A stretch of DNA of 64,000 nt from Hyphomicrobium sp. (GCA_022843145.1 JALHOF010000007.1:124001-188000); one strand, 5' to 3'. Counted from the stretch's first letter, positions 34,257 through 44,564 are shown. Notes: generated by a model from the letters alone, not told the origin. A program made the numbers and translations.

Positions 34257-36182
34257 TCAAGCCCGACCGCCTTCCTCGTGCGAAATCAACTCGCGACCCA
34301 GCGCGCCAAAAACCGCGTCGAAGATGCCTCGCGCATTGAGCCCTGCGCGGTCGTACATCTTGCCCGGTGCATCGTGCTCGACGAAGACATCCGGTAGAAC
34401 GAGGGACCGAACTTTCAAACCGCGGTCCAGCAAGCCTGCCTCGGCAAGGTGATGCAGGACGTGGCTGCCAAAGCCGCCAACCGAACCCTCCTCGATGATA
34501 ATGAGGACCTCGTGTTCGCGGGCGAGCCGCCCGATCAATGCAGTGTCAAGCGGCTTCATGAAGCGCGCATCGGCGACGGTTGTCGACAATCCATATGCCG
34601 CGAGTTGGTCAGCGGCCTTGAGGCACTCGCCCAATCGCGTGCCGAACGACAGGAGCGCAATCTTGGACCCCTCCCGAACGACACGGCCACGGCCGATCTC
34701 CAGCGGGATGCCGACGGCGGGCAGATCGACACCCGAACCTTCGCCGCGCGGATAGCGGAACGCCGTCGGCCGGTCGTCGATCACCGCGGCGGTCGCGACC
34801 ATGTGCACGAGTTCCGCTTCGTCGGCTGCCGCCATGATGACGAAATCGGGCAGGCAACCGAGGTAGGCAAGATCGAACGAGCCCGCGTGCGTCGGGCCGT
34901 CGGCGCCGACAAAGCCGGCGCGGTCAATGGCGAAGCGCACGGGCAACCGCTGGACCGCAACGTCGTGCACGACTTGATCGTAGCCGCGCTGCATGAACGT
35001 CGAATAGATCGCGGCGAAAGGCTTGAGGCCCTCGGTCGCGAGGCCTGCGGCGAACGTGACCGCGTGCTGTTCGGCGATGCCGACGTCGAACGTGCGGTCG
35101 GGGAACCGCTTCCCGAAAATGTCGAGACCGGTGCCGTCGGGCATGGCGGCGGTGATGGCGACGATCCGCTTGTCCTTTTCGGCCTCTTTGACGAGGCTGT
35201 CGGCGAACACCCGCGTGAAGGTTGGCGCATTGGCCTTCGGCTTGATCTGTGCACCGGTAATGACGTTGAACTTCGCGACGCCGTGATACTTGTCGTCGGA
35301 AGCTTCGGCCGGAGCGTATCCCTTGCCCTTCTTGGTCACTACGTGGATCAGCACGGGACCATTCTTGGCATCACGCACGTTCTTCAGCACAGGCAACAGA
35401 TGGTTGAAATCGTGCCCATCGATCGGCCCGACGTAGTAGAAGCCCAATTCTTCGAACCATGCGCCGCCCTGCCAAAGATGACGGGTGTACTCCTCGACTC
35501 GCGCAGCCCGCCGTTCCCAACTCTTGGGCAACTGGCGCGCGAGCTGCTTGGCGATATCGCGGAAGTATAGATAGGTGCCGCTCGACGTGATCCGCGCGAG
35601 ATAGGCCGACAACGCGCCAGTCGGCGGCGCGATCGACATGTCATTGTCGTTGAGAATGACGATCAGGCGTTCGTCTCGCGCGCCGGCGTTGTTGATCGCC
35701 TCGTACGCCATGCCCGCCGACATGGCGCCATCACCGATGACGGCTATCACGTGGTTATCGCGCCCTTCGAGATCGCGCGCCACGGCCATGCCCAGACCAG
35801 CAGAAATAGACGTGGAAGAGTGGCCGGCGCCAAAAGGGTCGTATTCGCTTTCGGCGCGACGTGTGAACCCGGAAAGCCCATCGCCCTGCCTCAGTGTACG
35901 AATGCGATCACGGCGGCCCGTCAGGATCTTGTGCGGATAGGCCTGATGTCCGACGTCCCAGATCAAGCGATCCTTCGGCGTGTCGAACAAATAGTGGAGG
36001 GCGACCGTGAGTTCGATAACGCCAAGGCCGGCGCCGAGGTGACCGCCCGTCATCGACACGGCGTCGATGGTCTCGGCCCGCAGCTCGGCCGCCAATTGAG
36101 GCAGTTCGTGTTCGCTGAGCCGGCGCAGATCTGCGGGCAAAGCAATTCTATCAAGCAGCGGAGTCTTACTGGTGTTGTCCAC
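34257..36182 (-). CDS. dxs: 1-deoxy-D-xylulose-5-phosphate synthase
   Basis: DXS of 641 residues condenses pyruvate and glyceraldehyde-3-phosphate in the first step of the MEP isoprenoid pathway, using thiamine diphosphate. TPP-binding segments are seen in [20 protein letters not shown] and [16 protein letters not shown], with histidine in [17 protein letters not shown] and [13 protein letters not shown], and [33 protein letters not shown] is in the pyrimidine-binding domain. It starts at GTG 36182 with AAAGGG upstream. It belongs to the block xseB-dxs in the same orientation. Confidence 0.97.
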   Translation of the reverse strand: MDNTSKTPLLDRIALPADLRRLSEHELPQLAAELRAETIDAVSMTGGHLGAGLGVIELTVALHYLFDTPKDRLIWDVGHQAYPHKILTGRRDRIRTLRQGDGLSGFTRRAESEYDPFGAGHSSTSISAGLGMAVARDLEGRDNHVIAVIGDGAMSAGMAYEAINNAGARDERLIVILNDNDMSIAPPTGALSAYLARITSSGTYLYFRDIAKQLARQLPKSWERRAARVEEYTRHLWQGGAWFEELGFYYVGPIDGHDFNHLLPVLKNVRDAKNGPVLIHVVTKKGKGYAPAEASDDKYHGVAKFNVITGAQIKPKANAPTFTRVFADSLVKEAEKDKRIVAITAAMPDGTGLDIFGKRFPDRTFDVGIAEQHAVTFAAGLATEGLKPFAAIYSTFMQRGYDQVVHDVAVQRLPVRFAIDRAGFVGADGPTHAGSFDLAYLGCLPDFVIMAAADEAELVHMVATAAVIDDRPTAFRYPRGEGSGVDLPAVGIPLEIGRGRVVREGSKIALLSFGTRLGECLKAADQLAAYGLSTTVADARFMKPLDTALIGRLAREHEVLIIIEEGSVGGFGSHVLHHLAEAGLLDRGLKVRSLVLPDVFVEHDAPGKMYDRAGLNARGIFDAVFGALGRELISHEEGGRA

Positions 36183-36420
36183 GGCGAACCCTTTTCGACA
36201 CTCAGGGCGACTATACGGCCTACGACCGGCGCTGTCGCCGCCGTGTCATACTCGGCTGAAAAGCATTCCGCCACGCCAATAAGCAGCCAAATACGGCATA
36301 CGCCGCGATCAATCTGTGCGGATTTCGGCGCTTCGCCCAGTATCAGCGCCGCAACTTGGTTGTTGTACGATCGGGATGGCACAACCGATCTATTGGGGCA
36401 ATGTGCGGGCGCCTCGCATC

Positions 36421-36681
36421 CTACTCGGGATCGAAGGGTTCAGTGCCTTTTGGCGTGCCATCGGCTCCGAACGTGAGCTTTTCCACCTTGGCTTCAGCCT
36501 GCTTCAGCAGCCGATCGCAGTGATCCTTCAACGCCTCGCCACGTTCGTAGATGCTGATGCTTTCCTCGAGCTCGACGTCGCCCCGCTCCAGCCGGCCGAC
36601 AATCACTTCCAACTCCTTGAGCGCACGTTCAAAGGTCATGTCCTTGATATCCGGGTGATTTTTTACCGGCGCCTTGGTCAT
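36421..36681 (-). CDS. xseB: Exodeoxyribonuclease VII small subunit
   Basis: XseB of 86 residues. The family core [36 protein letters not shown] is clear, followed by a short acidic tail. It pairs with XseA (not in this window) to degrade single-stranded DNA. It lies between the histone-deacetylase-like gene upstream and dxs downstream, all on the minus strand; a 238-base gap before dxs may hold a separate dxs promoter. In many relatives a farnesyl-diphosphate synthase gene sits in that gap; none is seen here. Confidence 0.93.
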   Translation of the reverse strand: MTKAPVKNHPDIKDMTFERALKELEVIVGRLERGDVELEESISIYERGEALKDHCDRLLKQAEAKVEKLTFGADGTPKGTEPFDPE

Positions 36682-36717
36682 GGCCCTACCTTTTTTGTAC
36701 GTTCGATGGCTCTACTT

Positions 36718-37668
36718 CTAGGCACCAGCGTCCATCAGCGTCCGGACATGAACCGCGACCGACCGCGCCAGTGCCGTGAGGTCATACCCGCCTTCAAGCA
36801 TCGACACCACCCGCCCGCCACAATGGTTCTTCGCAACATTACAGATCTCCTCCGTCGCCCACAGGAAATCACCCTCGACGAGTCGCAGGCTTGCTAGTGG
36901 GTCAGCTTCATGAGCATCGAAACCAGCCGAAATGAGGATGATGTCGGGACTGAAATTGTGCAGCGACGGCAGAATACGCTCCTCGACCGCCTGACGGAAT
37001 TTTTCGCCGCCGTCGCCCGGACGCAAGGGGGCATTCCAGACGTTGCCAACGCCGGCCTCGCTCAAGGCACCAGTGCCGGGATACAGCGGCATCTGATGCG
37101 TGGATGCGAAGTAGAGGTCCTTGTCCGACCAGAAGATGTCTTGCGTCCCGTTGCCATGATGGACGTCGAAATCGACGACCGCGATCCGCTCCGCGCCGTG
37201 CTTCTTGCGCGCGTACATCCCGGCGATCGCAACGTTGGAAAACAGGCAAAAGCCCATGGCCTTGTCGCTTTCGGCATGATGGCCGCAAGGCCGAACCTGG
37301 CAGAACGCGTTGTTGATGCCGTTGCCGTCCTCCATCACCGCATCGACCGCACGCAGGCCCGAACCGACCGCGCGGAGGGCGGCCTCCCAGGTGCCGGGCG
37401 ACATCACCGTATCGGGATCGAGACGGACCGATGGCGCACCCGGCGCAGGCCGCGCCCTCTTGATCGCGTCGAGATAGTGTTGCGGGTGTGACAGAAGGAT
37501 CGCGTCTTCCACATCATCGCGTAGCGGCGCGGCCTCGCGGACGAGACCGTTGAAGATCTCGTGACCGAGCACGCGGTCGATCGCCCGCATCCGATCTGGC
37601 CGCTCTGGGTGGCCTTCGCCAGTGAGGTGGTCAACGAAGCAGGGGTGGGTCAGGAGCAATGTGGACAT
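36718..37668 (-). CDS. Histone-deacetylase-like amidohydrolase
   Basis: Zinc amidohydrolase of the histone deacetylase superfamily, 316 residues. Signatures are THPCFVDHLTGEGHPERPDRM, CGHHAESDKAMGFCLFSNVAI (catalytic histidine pair), VDFDVHHGNGTQ (zinc ligands), and ISAGFDAHEADPL. Substrates of bacterial members include acetylpolyamines and acetoin-type compounds. The ATG at 37668 starts the family alignment; the frame remains open upstream for 246 codons, overlapping the SDR gene, and is not coding. It precedes xseB by 36 bases. Confidence 0.92.
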   Translation of the reverse strand: MSTLLLTHPCFVDHLTGEGHPERPDRMRAIDRVLGHEIFNGLVREAAPLRDDVEDAILLSHPQHYLDAIKRARPAPGAPSVRLDPDTVMSPGTWEAALRAVGSGLRAVDAVMEDGNGINNAFCQVRPCGHHAESDKAMGFCLFSNVAIAGMYARKKHGAERIAVVDFDVHHGNGTQDIFWSDKDLYFASTHQMPLYPGTGALSEAGVGNVWNAPLRPGDGGEKFRQAVEERILPSLHNFSPDIILISAGFDAHEADPLASLRLVEGDFLWATEEICNVAKNHCGGRVVSMLEGGYDLTALARSVAVHVRTLMDAGA

Positions 37669-37727
37669 CAGGACAACTCGTCTGGGGTCTGCGCGGTGGA
37701 TTGCTGTGCAACGTTGGCCGCGCGCGG

Positions 37728-38609
37728 CTATTTCAGCATTGAGACGCTGGCGATCTTCACGCCCGGCGGTGGAACGCTGTCGGCGGGCACGAAAAAGTCG
37801 GGTGCCAGCGGCAGCGAGGGATCGACGCGATAACCTTCGAAATCGGTCACACCGCCTACCGAGTTTAGGAACGTGTCGTCGATCAGGAAGTTTCCGCTGA
37901 AGCTCCGGCTCGGCTGCGTAAAAATCAGATGTGCGGCATCGGCCAGAATATCCGGCGTCCGGCTCATGCGCATCAGCTTGTCGCCACCGAGGATATTCTT
38001 GATGGCGGCTGTGGCGATCGTCGTCCGTGGCCAAAGTGCGTTGACCGCGACGCCGTCCTTCTTGAGTTCTTCTGCGAGGCCAAGCACGCACAAGCTCATG
38101 CCGTACTTGGCGATCGAATAGGCGACATGACCGGAAAACCACTGCGGCTTCATGTCGAGGGGTGGCGACATCATCAGAACGTGCGGGTTCGCCGACTTCT
38201 TGAGATGAGGCAGACACGCCTGCGTCGTAACGAACGTTCCGCGGGTGTTGATCCCAAACATGAGATCGAACCGTTTCGGATCGGTTTTTTCGATCGGTGT
38301 CAGCGAAATCGCGCTGGCGTTGTTGACGCAGATGTCGATACCGCCGAATTGTGCCGCGGCTTTTTCGACTGCCTCCGCGACCTGTGCCTCGTCTCGGATA
38401 TCGCACATCAGCGGCAGAGCGCGACCACCGGCCTTTTCAATCTCGGCCGCCGCTGTGTGGATGGTCCCTTCGAGTTTCGGATTGGGGTCGCTTGTCTTGG
38501 CAGCAATGGCAACGTTCGCACCATCGCGTGCCGCGCGCAGGGCGATGGCCAAGCCGATACCCCGGCTTGCGCCTGTGATGAAAAGCGTTTTCCCCTTGAG
38601 TGCGGTCAT
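37728..38609 (-). CDS. Short-chain dehydrogenase, HSDL2-like
   Basis: A 293-residue NAD(P)-dependent oxidoreductase. It has the dinucleotide motif TGASRGIGLAIAL, NNASAI, and a catalytic YSIAK (Tyr and Lys). The FIDDTFLNSVGGVTDF end and the GDKLMRMSRTPDILADAA region resemble hydroxysteroid-dehydrogenase-like 2 proteins. Substrate unknown. It is followed by the deacetylase-like gene, about 60 bases downstream, in the same direction. Confidence 0.86.
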   Translation of the reverse strand: MTALKGKTLFITGASRGIGLAIALRAARDGANVAIAAKTSDPNPKLEGTIHTAAAEIEKAGGRALPLMCDIRDEAQVAEAVEKAAAQFGGIDICVNNASAISLTPIEKTDPKRFDLMFGINTRGTFVTTQACLPHLKKSANPHVLMMSPPLDMKPQWFSGHVAYSIAKYGMSLCVLGLAEELKKDGVAVNALWPRTTIATAAIKNILGGDKLMRMSRTPDILADAAHLIFTQPSRSFSGNFLIDDTFLNSVGGVTDFEGYRVDPSLPLAPDFFVPADSVPPPGVKIASVSMLK

Positions 38610-38688
38610 GCCCTGGCGTCTCCCTCGCGTATTTTCCCAAGCTTACGCGAGAAGCCGCCAGCCTGCCTACCCACCTCGCGCAAGGCGC

Positions 38689-40254
38689 TCATCCGGTGGC
38701 GGCGCTGCCCCGGGATTTGAAACGGCCGCCGATCCACTGGATCGCGCGCCAGGGAGCAGTGAATATCGCCCACAGTTGCATGGCCACCGTCGTCACGAAG
38801 GCCGGCACCCCGGTGAGCGGCAGAAATATCAGCACGAACGCCAAAAACTTGGCAATACGAGCCGCGTGATAGCCGACTGGACCGGCGTACTCCGAACGAA
38901 CCTCGGGCGGCCAGACCCTCGACCACCAGCCACGTGAGACACCGAGCCCCATCAACCCAGCGATCAGGGACGCGAGAAATCCGATCTGGAGTATCGACGG
39001 TATGCCGGGGATCAACCTGAGATCGAGTTCGCGCTGGCGCTCCGCGCTGTTGGCGATCACGTCGACGGCGCTGGTGACGACATTGCCAGTGACATTCGAC
39101 ACGGCATCCGTGAGCCAGTCGGCAAGCGGGCCGCTGATCGGCGCTGTGATGGGTTCACTCTTCGCAGCGCTCGGAATGGCCCGCAGCGCCGTCCGACCGT
39201 TCGACGACGACATCACCTCGACGGCGAGCGGCCCGCGTCCGGTCGCCAGTCCGTTGAGGAAGTCGGCGAACGACGCGCGCTTCAAGGCATCGTCGAGGCC
39301 AGCGACCTCGACCTTCTGCCAAAGCCAGTTGCGCCCGCCCGGCTGGCGCGGAGCGACCGACTGCAGCACGACGAGATTGACGTCCGAAGCGGCGGCCGCA
39401 CGCGCGATCTCATCCATCGGCAAGGATCGCTCGGCGCCGCTAGCAGGCCTGAAGAAAAGCTGTCCCGCCTCGATCCGGCCGCTGATGACGGCGGTTTGAC
39501 CTTTCAGACCCGACAGCGCGCGAGAGAGCGAATTCGGGTCTATCGAGTCGACGAGCGCGCTCTTGGTCCCCGCATCGAAGCGCGGCAACCGCGTGAAGGC
39601 ATCCGGCCCGCCCGGCGTTAGCGAAAGGACACGCACCCGCGAGGCCTCGATCGGCCTCCCCAGCTGAAAGATCGCCTCCATCACCGCAGGCCGTTCAGTC
39701 ATAGGCACAACTACGTTCGGGCGAACTTCGGCAAAGACGAGTTCTGCATCGCCATTCGCGCGGCGGATCAGTGGGTAGCTGGTCTTCCCGATAACGACAC
39801 GGAGCGACGCATCCGGAGGCAGATCCTTCAAGCGCGCACGCTGAACAAGGACGGACTCATCGGAGAGATGAAAGATGAGGCGTGTGCCAGGTGCAGCCTC
39901 TGGCGACAGAGCCGATGTCACGCGCGTCAATTCGTCGGGCGTTCCTGCGGTAAAGATATCTCCTGATCGATTGACGAATTGCCAGTGACCTTCATGCGTC
40001 GCATGCGCTGCAAGGGACACGCCAGCCGTGCCCTGCGGCAGGGACTGCACATGACGTGCTGCATCATCGAGCGAGCCGTGACCGAACTTGCCACTGAGCT
40101 TGCCGCCAGACTCGCCGGATTCGCGGACGAGCTTCGTAAACCAGTTCGCCCCCGCAGGCGGCGACGCGATCACGCTATCCAGCAGCACAACGAGAACAGC
40201 TAGGCCGAGCGCTGCCGGTCGCCAGACCGATCCTCCTTGCGCACACAACGTCAT
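38689..40254 (-). CDS. Large hypothetical membrane protein
   Basis: Unrecognised 521-residue protein. It has an N-terminal signal or anchor (VWRPAALGLAVLVVLLDSV), a long presumably periplasmic region of about 350 residues rich in Ser, Ala and Arg, then two or three hydrophobic segments near the C-terminus (GFLASLIAGLMGLGVSRG and IAKFLAFVLIFLPLTGV). GAGGAA lies 8 bases before the ATG at 40254; an upstream in-frame start at 40320 would overlap the following regulatory region. It was not recognised. It is on the same strand as the enoyl-CoA hydratase, 28 bases upstream. Confidence 0.62.
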   Translation of the reverse strand: MTLCAQGGSVWRPAALGLAVLVVLLDSVIASPPAGANWFTKLVRESGESGGKLSGKFGHGSLDDAARHVQSLPQGTAGVSLAAHATHEGHWQFVNRSGDIFTAGTPDELTRVTSALSPEAAPGTRLIFHLSDESVLVQRARLKDLPPDASLRVVIGKTSYPLIRRANGDAELVFAEVRPNVVVPMTERPAVMEAIFQLGRPIEASRVRVLSLTPGGPDAFTRLPRFDAGTKSALVDSIDPNSLSRALSGLKGQTAVISGRIEAGQLFFRPASGAERSLPMDEIARAAAASDVNLVVLQSVAPRQPGGRNWLWQKVEVAGLDDALKRASFADFLNGLATGRGPLAVEVMSSSNGRTALRAIPSAAKSEPITAPISGPLADWLTDAVSNVTGNVVTSAVDVIANSAERQRELDLRLIPGIPSILQIGFLASLIAGLMGLGVSRGWWSRVWPPEVRSEYAGPVGYHAARIAKFLAFVLIFLPLTGVPAFVTTVAMQLWAIFTAPWRAIQWIGGRFKSRGSAATG

Positions 40255-40282
40255 GGCTGTTTCCTCATGCGTGGCGAAGCGG

Positions 40283-41074
40283 TCAAGTACCTTTCGACGC
40301 GCGGGCGCGGACAGCGGCAAAATCAGGCTTCCGCTTTTCGAGGAACGCGGTGAACGCCTCTTGGGCCTCGAGCGAAGCCAGCCGATCTCGGAACGCCTGT
40401 ACCTCGTGGTCCATGCGCTCGAGGCACGCGGTCATGTCGCCCCGCATCAGCCGCCGCGCCTCGCGGAGCGCCTCGGGCGGCTTCATTGCAAGCCGCCGCG
40501 CCGCCTTCATGACTGTTGGCTCGAGCAGGTCCTGTCCGACAACGGCGTTGATGATGCCCGCCTCCCGTGCGCGCTCCGCACTGAATGGCTCGCCGAGGAC
40601 CAGCATCTCGAAAGCGCGAGCGTAGCCCATTCGCATCGGCATGAGCAGGCTCGATCCCGCCTCGGGTACGAGCCCGAGGTCGAGGAACGGCGTCGAGAAT
40701 ACTGCTGTTGGCGCCGCGTAGACGAGGTCGCAGTGAAACAGAAGTGTCGTGCCGATGCCGACGGCGGGGCCATCGACGCCTGCCAGCATCGGCTTGGCGA
40801 CCAGCGGCAAGGTTCGAATGAATCGCTCCGTATCTTTCGACAGCCCGCCCTCGCCGCGCGAAGTGGCCAGGAAATCGGCGATGTCGTTGCCTGCCGAGAA
40901 GATGCCCTCCGAGCCCAGGAAAACGTGCACACAAATGCTGGAGTCGGCGTCCCCCTTCAACAGGGCATCGGTGATCGACGCATACATGGACCCGGTCAGC
41001 GCGTTCTTTTTGGTTGCGCGCGTGAACCTGATCACTTGGACGCCGTCGACAGACGAAATTGAAATGTCGCTCAT
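40283..41074 (-). CDS. Enoyl-CoA hydratase/isomerase family protein
   Basis: A 263-residue crotonase-fold protein. The oxyanion-hole segments FSAGNDIADF and PMLAGVDGPAVGIGTTLLFHCDLVYA are intact; the latter holds the second hydratase position, and glutamate at GLVPEAGSSLLMP is the catalytic acid of isomerases and hydratases. It is likely to act on short to medium acyl-CoA. ATG 41074 has AAGGAAGCGCAG before it. It follows an acyl-CoA dehydrogenase gene by 11 bases and is probably in the same operon. Confidence 0.9.
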   Translation of the reverse strand: MSDISISSVDGVQVIRFTRATKKNALTGSMYASITDALLKGDADSSICVHVFLGSEGIFSAGNDIADFLATSRGEGGLSKDTERFIRTLPLVAKPMLAGVDGPAVGIGTTLLFHCDLVYAAPTAVFSTPFLDLGLVPEAGSSLLMPMRMGYARAFEMLVLGEPFSAERAREAGIINAVVGQDLLEPTVMKAARRLAMKPPEALREARRLMRGDMTACLERMDHEVQAFRDRLASLEAQEAFTAFLEKRKPDFAAVRARASKGT

Positions 41075-41085
41075 CTGCGCTTCCT

Positions 41086-42864
41086 TCAAACCGAGATGCG
41101 GTCGGGATCGACTCCGAGGATGGCTTCAGCGCCGCCGATGACCGTCTCGGCGAGGCCGGGGGCCGCAACGAGTAAGTTCTCGGCAAAAAACCGTGCGAGC
41201 GCGATGGCGTTGCCTCCATCGCCGCCGTCGCGGCTTTCGGCGAGCGCCGCACGCGCGAGATAGTGCTGACCAGCAGCCAGGCCGAACAGCCGTAGATAGG
41301 GCGTGGCGCCGGCGAGCGCGGATTCAGGCGAATTTTGCAGGTTCTGCGCCATAAACCCGGTCGCCGCGACCAAGGCGTCAACGGCTTCCGACAAGCGCTC
41401 GCCCATGCGACCGAACTCGGGACGGTTCGAGGCTTTGACCTCCATCGCCGTGTTCGCGATTTCACCGATATAGGCGGTCACGACAGTGCCGCCGTCGAGC
41501 GGCAGCTTGCGCATCACGAGGTCGATGGCCTGAATGCCGTTGGTGCCCTCGTAGATCGGCAGAATTCGCGCATCGCGATAATACTGCGCAGCTCCGGTTT
41601 CCTCGACGAAGCCCATTCCACCATGGATCTGCACGCCCATCGAGGCCACCTCGCAGCCGATGTCGGTCGAGAACGCCTTGGCGATGGGTGTCAAAAGCGC
41701 CGCCTTGTTCGCGGCCGCCTTCCGAATCTCATCGGTCGCGCCGCGGTGAGCGACGTCGATCTCACGGGCGGTCACGAGGCAGATCGAGCGCGCCGCCTGG
41801 GTGAGAGATTTCATCGTCAAAAGCGTGCGGCGAATGTCGGCGTGTTCGACGATCGCGCCCATCTCGCCGGGCTTCGATGTTGCCGTCCGGCCCTGCTTGC
41901 GGTCTTTCGCGTACACCACGGCGCGTTGCGTCGCGCGCTCGGCGACGGCGACACCTTGGATGCCGACCGCCAACCGTGCTGCATTCATCATGATGAACAT
42001 GGTATTGAGACCGCGATTCTCCTGACCGACGAGATAGCCGACCGCGCCATCGGCCTCGCCGAACTTCATCACGCACGTCGGACTCGCGTGGATGCCGAGC
42101 TTGTGCTCCAGCCCGGCGCAGACGACATCGTTGCGGGCGCCGAGCGAGCCGTCCGAATTGACGAGGCGCTTCGGGACGAGGAACAGCGAGATACCGCGCG
42201 TACCAACTGGAGCGTCGGGCAGACGAGCGAGAACCATATGCACGATATTGTCGGTCAATTCATGATCACCGTAGGTAATGAAAATCTTGGTGCCAAAAAT
42301 GCGGTAGGTGCCGTCGGGCTGTTTGACCGCCTTGGAACGGATCGCCGCCAGATCTGACCCCGCCTGCGGCTCGGTCAGGTTCATTGTTCCGGTCCACTCG
42401 CCCGACACCATCTTCGGCAGATAGATGGCCTTCAATTCGTCGGAACCATCGGCGTGAAGGGCATCGATCGCGCCTTGCGTCAGCAGCGGACATAGTCCGA
42501 ACGACAGGTTGGTCGCGTTCCAGATCTCGCATGCCGCCATCGACAGGACACCGGGCAAACCCTGCCCGCCGTACTCTTCCGGGCAGGGCAGCGCACTCCA
42601 CCCGCCCTCGGCAAACTGACGGTAGGCTTCCTTCCAGCCGCTGGGTGTGTAGACCACGCCGTCCTTGAGCCGGGAGCCTTCCCGATCACCGTTCCAATTG
42701 AGCGGATCGAGCACTTCAGAGCCGAACTTTCCGGCTTCCTCGATGACCGCGCGGACGGTGTCTTCGTCGAGGCCCGCGTAAACGCCGTCGGCAATCAGAC
42801 CGTCCAGATCGACCGCGGTTTTGAGCGCGCGCATGATGTCGTCGACTGGCACCTGGTAGGTCAT
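41086..42864 (-). CDS. Acyl-CoA dehydrogenase with C-terminal domain
   Basis: Long acyl-CoA dehydrogenase of 592 residues. It shows the flavin-binding MNLTEPQAGSDL and the catalytic glutamate in LPIYEGTNGIQAIDLVMRKL, followed by a helical C-terminal extension of about 130 residues. This long form includes fatty acyl-CoA dehydrogenases and 3-methylmercaptopropionyl-CoA dehydrogenase (DmdC); the two cannot be separated here. The ATG at 42864 follows AGGGAAA; the upstream frame extension lies in the divergent promoter region. It precedes the enoyl-CoA hydratase gene. Confidence 0.9.
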   Translation of the reverse strand: MTYQVPVDDIMRALKTAVDLDGLIADGVYAGLDEDTVRAVIEEAGKFGSEVLDPLNWNGDREGSRLKDGVVYTPSGWKEAYRQFAEGGWSALPCPEEYGGQGLPGVLSMAACEIWNATNLSFGLCPLLTQGAIDALHADGSDELKAIYLPKMVSGEWTGTMNLTEPQAGSDLAAIRSKAVKQPDGTYRIFGTKIFITYGDHELTDNIVHMVLARLPDAPVGTRGISLFLVPKRLVNSDGSLGARNDVVCAGLEHKLGIHASPTCVMKFGEADGAVGYLVGQENRGLNTMFIMMNAARLAVGIQGVAVAERATQRAVVYAKDRKQGRTATSKPGEMGAIVEHADIRRTLLTMKSLTQAARSICLVTAREIDVAHRGATDEIRKAAANKAALLTPIAKAFSTDIGCEVASMGVQIHGGMGFVEETGAAQYYRDARILPIYEGTNGIQAIDLVMRKLPLDGGTVVTAYIGEIANTAMEVKASNRPEFGRMGERLSEAVDALVAATGFMAQNLQNSPESALAGATPYLRLFGLAAGQHYLARAALAESRDGGDGGNAIALARFFAENLLVAAPGLAETVIGGAEAILGVDPDRISV

Positions 42865-43030
42865 GGTCGTTTCCCTGGAGTTTCGCGCGGTTGTCTCGCT
42901 GCGGACGGCTTGAATGCGACGAGTGTAGGCCGAGTTGCGGGCGCGAGAAAGGCATGGGATGGAGAAGCCTGCCAGCGTCCGGGGTGATCGTGCCTGGACG
43001 GAGCGGCAAAGCAGGACCCGACATTCAGCC

Positions 43031-44032
43031 ATGACCTCGCGCATCTCAAAAGCCGATCCCGCAGCCATCGCCGCCGCGGCTGGACACCTTGCCGCGGGCC
43101 GTCTCGTCGCTTTCCCAACAGAGACCGTTTACGGGCTCGGCGCGGATGCCACGAATGGAAGGGCGGTCGCGCGGATCTTCGAAGCAAAGGGCCGCCCGAG
43201 CTTCAACCCACTCATCGTACATGTCCTCGACATCGCCGGCGCCGAGCGCCTGGCCGAGATGCCGCCTCTGGCGCGCCGGCTGGCGGCGACGTTCTGGCCC
43301 GGCCCGCTGACGCTGGTTTTGAGCCGCCGCGCGGATTGCCTGGCTTCGGACCTCGTTTCGGCAGGCCTCGACAGCATTGCCGTGCGTGCGCCCGACCACC
43401 CCGTCGCACGCGCCCTGATCGCTGCTGCTGGACAGCCGATCGCGGCACCATCCGCGAACCTATCCGGTCACGTGTCAGCCACCCGAGCCGAACATGTCGA
43501 GGCGGACCTTGGTGACAAACTGGCCATGATCCTCGATGCCGGTCCGGCGGCGTACGGGCTCGAATCGACCATTCTCGATGCGCGGAGTGATCCTGTCGTG
43601 CTGCTGCGCCCCGGAGCGATACCCGCCGATACCATTCAAGCGGCACTCGGGATCACCTTGGCCCGGCCGGCGTCCCATCCCGACGGATTGCATACGATAA
43701 ACGACGGATCTGAGGCACCTGATCCTGGGCCGTTTCACGCGCCCGGCCAGCTCGAAAGCCATTACGCACCCCGCGCGAAAGTACGGCTCGAAGCAACCCA
43801 TGTGGCAGAAGGCGAGGCCCTGCTGGCCTTCGGGATAGCCCCCATGAGCCGTGGGCCGGTGATCAATCTTTCGCCGGGCGGAAACCTGATCGAAGCAGCG
43901 GCCAATTTGTTCGCTGCCCTTCGCGCGCTCGATGCAACGGGTGCGGCGGCCATCGCGGTCATGCCGATCCCTCGCGGCGGACTGGGCGAAGCCATCAACG
44001 ACCGGCTGCGCCGTGCAGCCGTTGGCCGATAA
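43031..44032 (+). CDS. L-threonylcarbamoyladenylate synthase, Sua5 type
   Basis: A 333-residue protein that forms threonylcarbamoyl-AMP for t6A tRNA modification. The YrdC domain shows GRLVAFPTETVYGLGADATN, KGRPSFNPLIVHV, and AAPSANLSGHVS; the C-terminal Sua5 domain has FHAPGQLESHYAPRA and the late MPIPRGGLGEAINDRL. The ATG at 43031 matches the family start. Divergent from the acyl-CoA dehydrogenase, with a gap of about 166 bases. Confidence 0.94.
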   Translation: MTSRISKADPAAIAAAAGHLAAGRLVAFPTETVYGLGADATNGRAVARIFEAKGRPSFNPLIVHVLDIAGAERLAEMPPLARRLAATFWPGPLTLVLSRRADCLASDLVSAGLDSIAVRAPDHPVARALIAAAGQPIAAPSANLSGHVSATRAEHVEADLGDKLAMILDAGPAAYGLESTILDARSDPVVLLRPGAIPADTIQAALGITLARPASHPDGLHTINDGSEAPDPGPFHAPGQLESHYAPRAKVRLEATHVAEGEALLAFGIAPMSRGPVINLSPGGNLIEAAANLFAALRALDATGAAAIAVMPIPRGGLGEAINDRLRRAAVGR

Positions 44033-44193
44033 TCAGCGTCGCACCGCCGGGCTGTGGAGATGCGCCAGATTCGAAGCGCTCCGGGCGGGAGCAAGTGACT
44101 GTTTCTGGTCACATTTCAATCTGCGAATCATGCAACGATTCATGGTCTCTGGAGTTTTACTTCCGCAACGGTCGATCCGATGGGAGTCAATCC

Positions 44194-44475
44194 GTGGCCC
44201 ACGACCTACCCCGCGCCTTCGCGCCACCGACAATAGAATTGGCGCCGCTGGCTGCCCTTATTCCTGAATTGCGCGTTCGTTTGCGCCTTGCTGCGGACGT
44301 TACGGACGACGCGATGTTGCGTGGACTTTCGGAAATCGCGGCGCTGAAGACAGGAGCGGAGCGCTGGCGAGCAGCGTTCAATTCGGAACTCGGGCGTCGG
44401 CTTGCCGCGCGCGGAACCGACCTTAATACAGCCCTCAACATCATTCTGGGCATCGTGCCTCAGCCACAACGCTGA
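44194..44475 (+). CDS. Hypothetical soluble protein
   Basis: Unrecognised 93-residue protein, mostly helical by eye, with repeated Leu/Ala/Arg residues and an ending TDLNTALNIILGI. I take GTG 44194 because GGGAG lies about 7 bases before it. The frame extends to GTG 44095, adding 33 residues with a different composition. The following gene is on the same strand about 90 bases away. No function can be proposed. Confidence 0.42.
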   Translation: MAHDLPRAFAPPTIELAPLAALIPELRVRLRLAADVTDDAMLRGLSEIAALKTGAERWRAAFNSELGRRLAARGTDLNTALNIILGIVPQPQR

Positions 44476-44564
44476 CAAGCGCCGAATCGGGGCAGAACAC
44501 GCTCAAACGATAGGCCCCGGTTCCAAAAGTTTTGCCCGCAACAAGGACTTTCGATCTCCATCTC

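Noticed and set aside
34449-35570. Plus-strand frame antisense to dxs
   Set aside because: It is a reverse-strand shadow of dxs with an Arg/Gly/Asp-rich composition.
37669-38406. Upstream 246-codon extension of the deacetylase-like gene
   Set aside because: It overlaps the SDR gene in another frame and is arginine-rich; the family alignment starts at ATG 37668.
44095-44193. N-terminal extension of the 44194 gene
   Set aside because: GTG 44194 has a GGGAG at good spacing; the extra 33 residues differ in composition, so it is not used.
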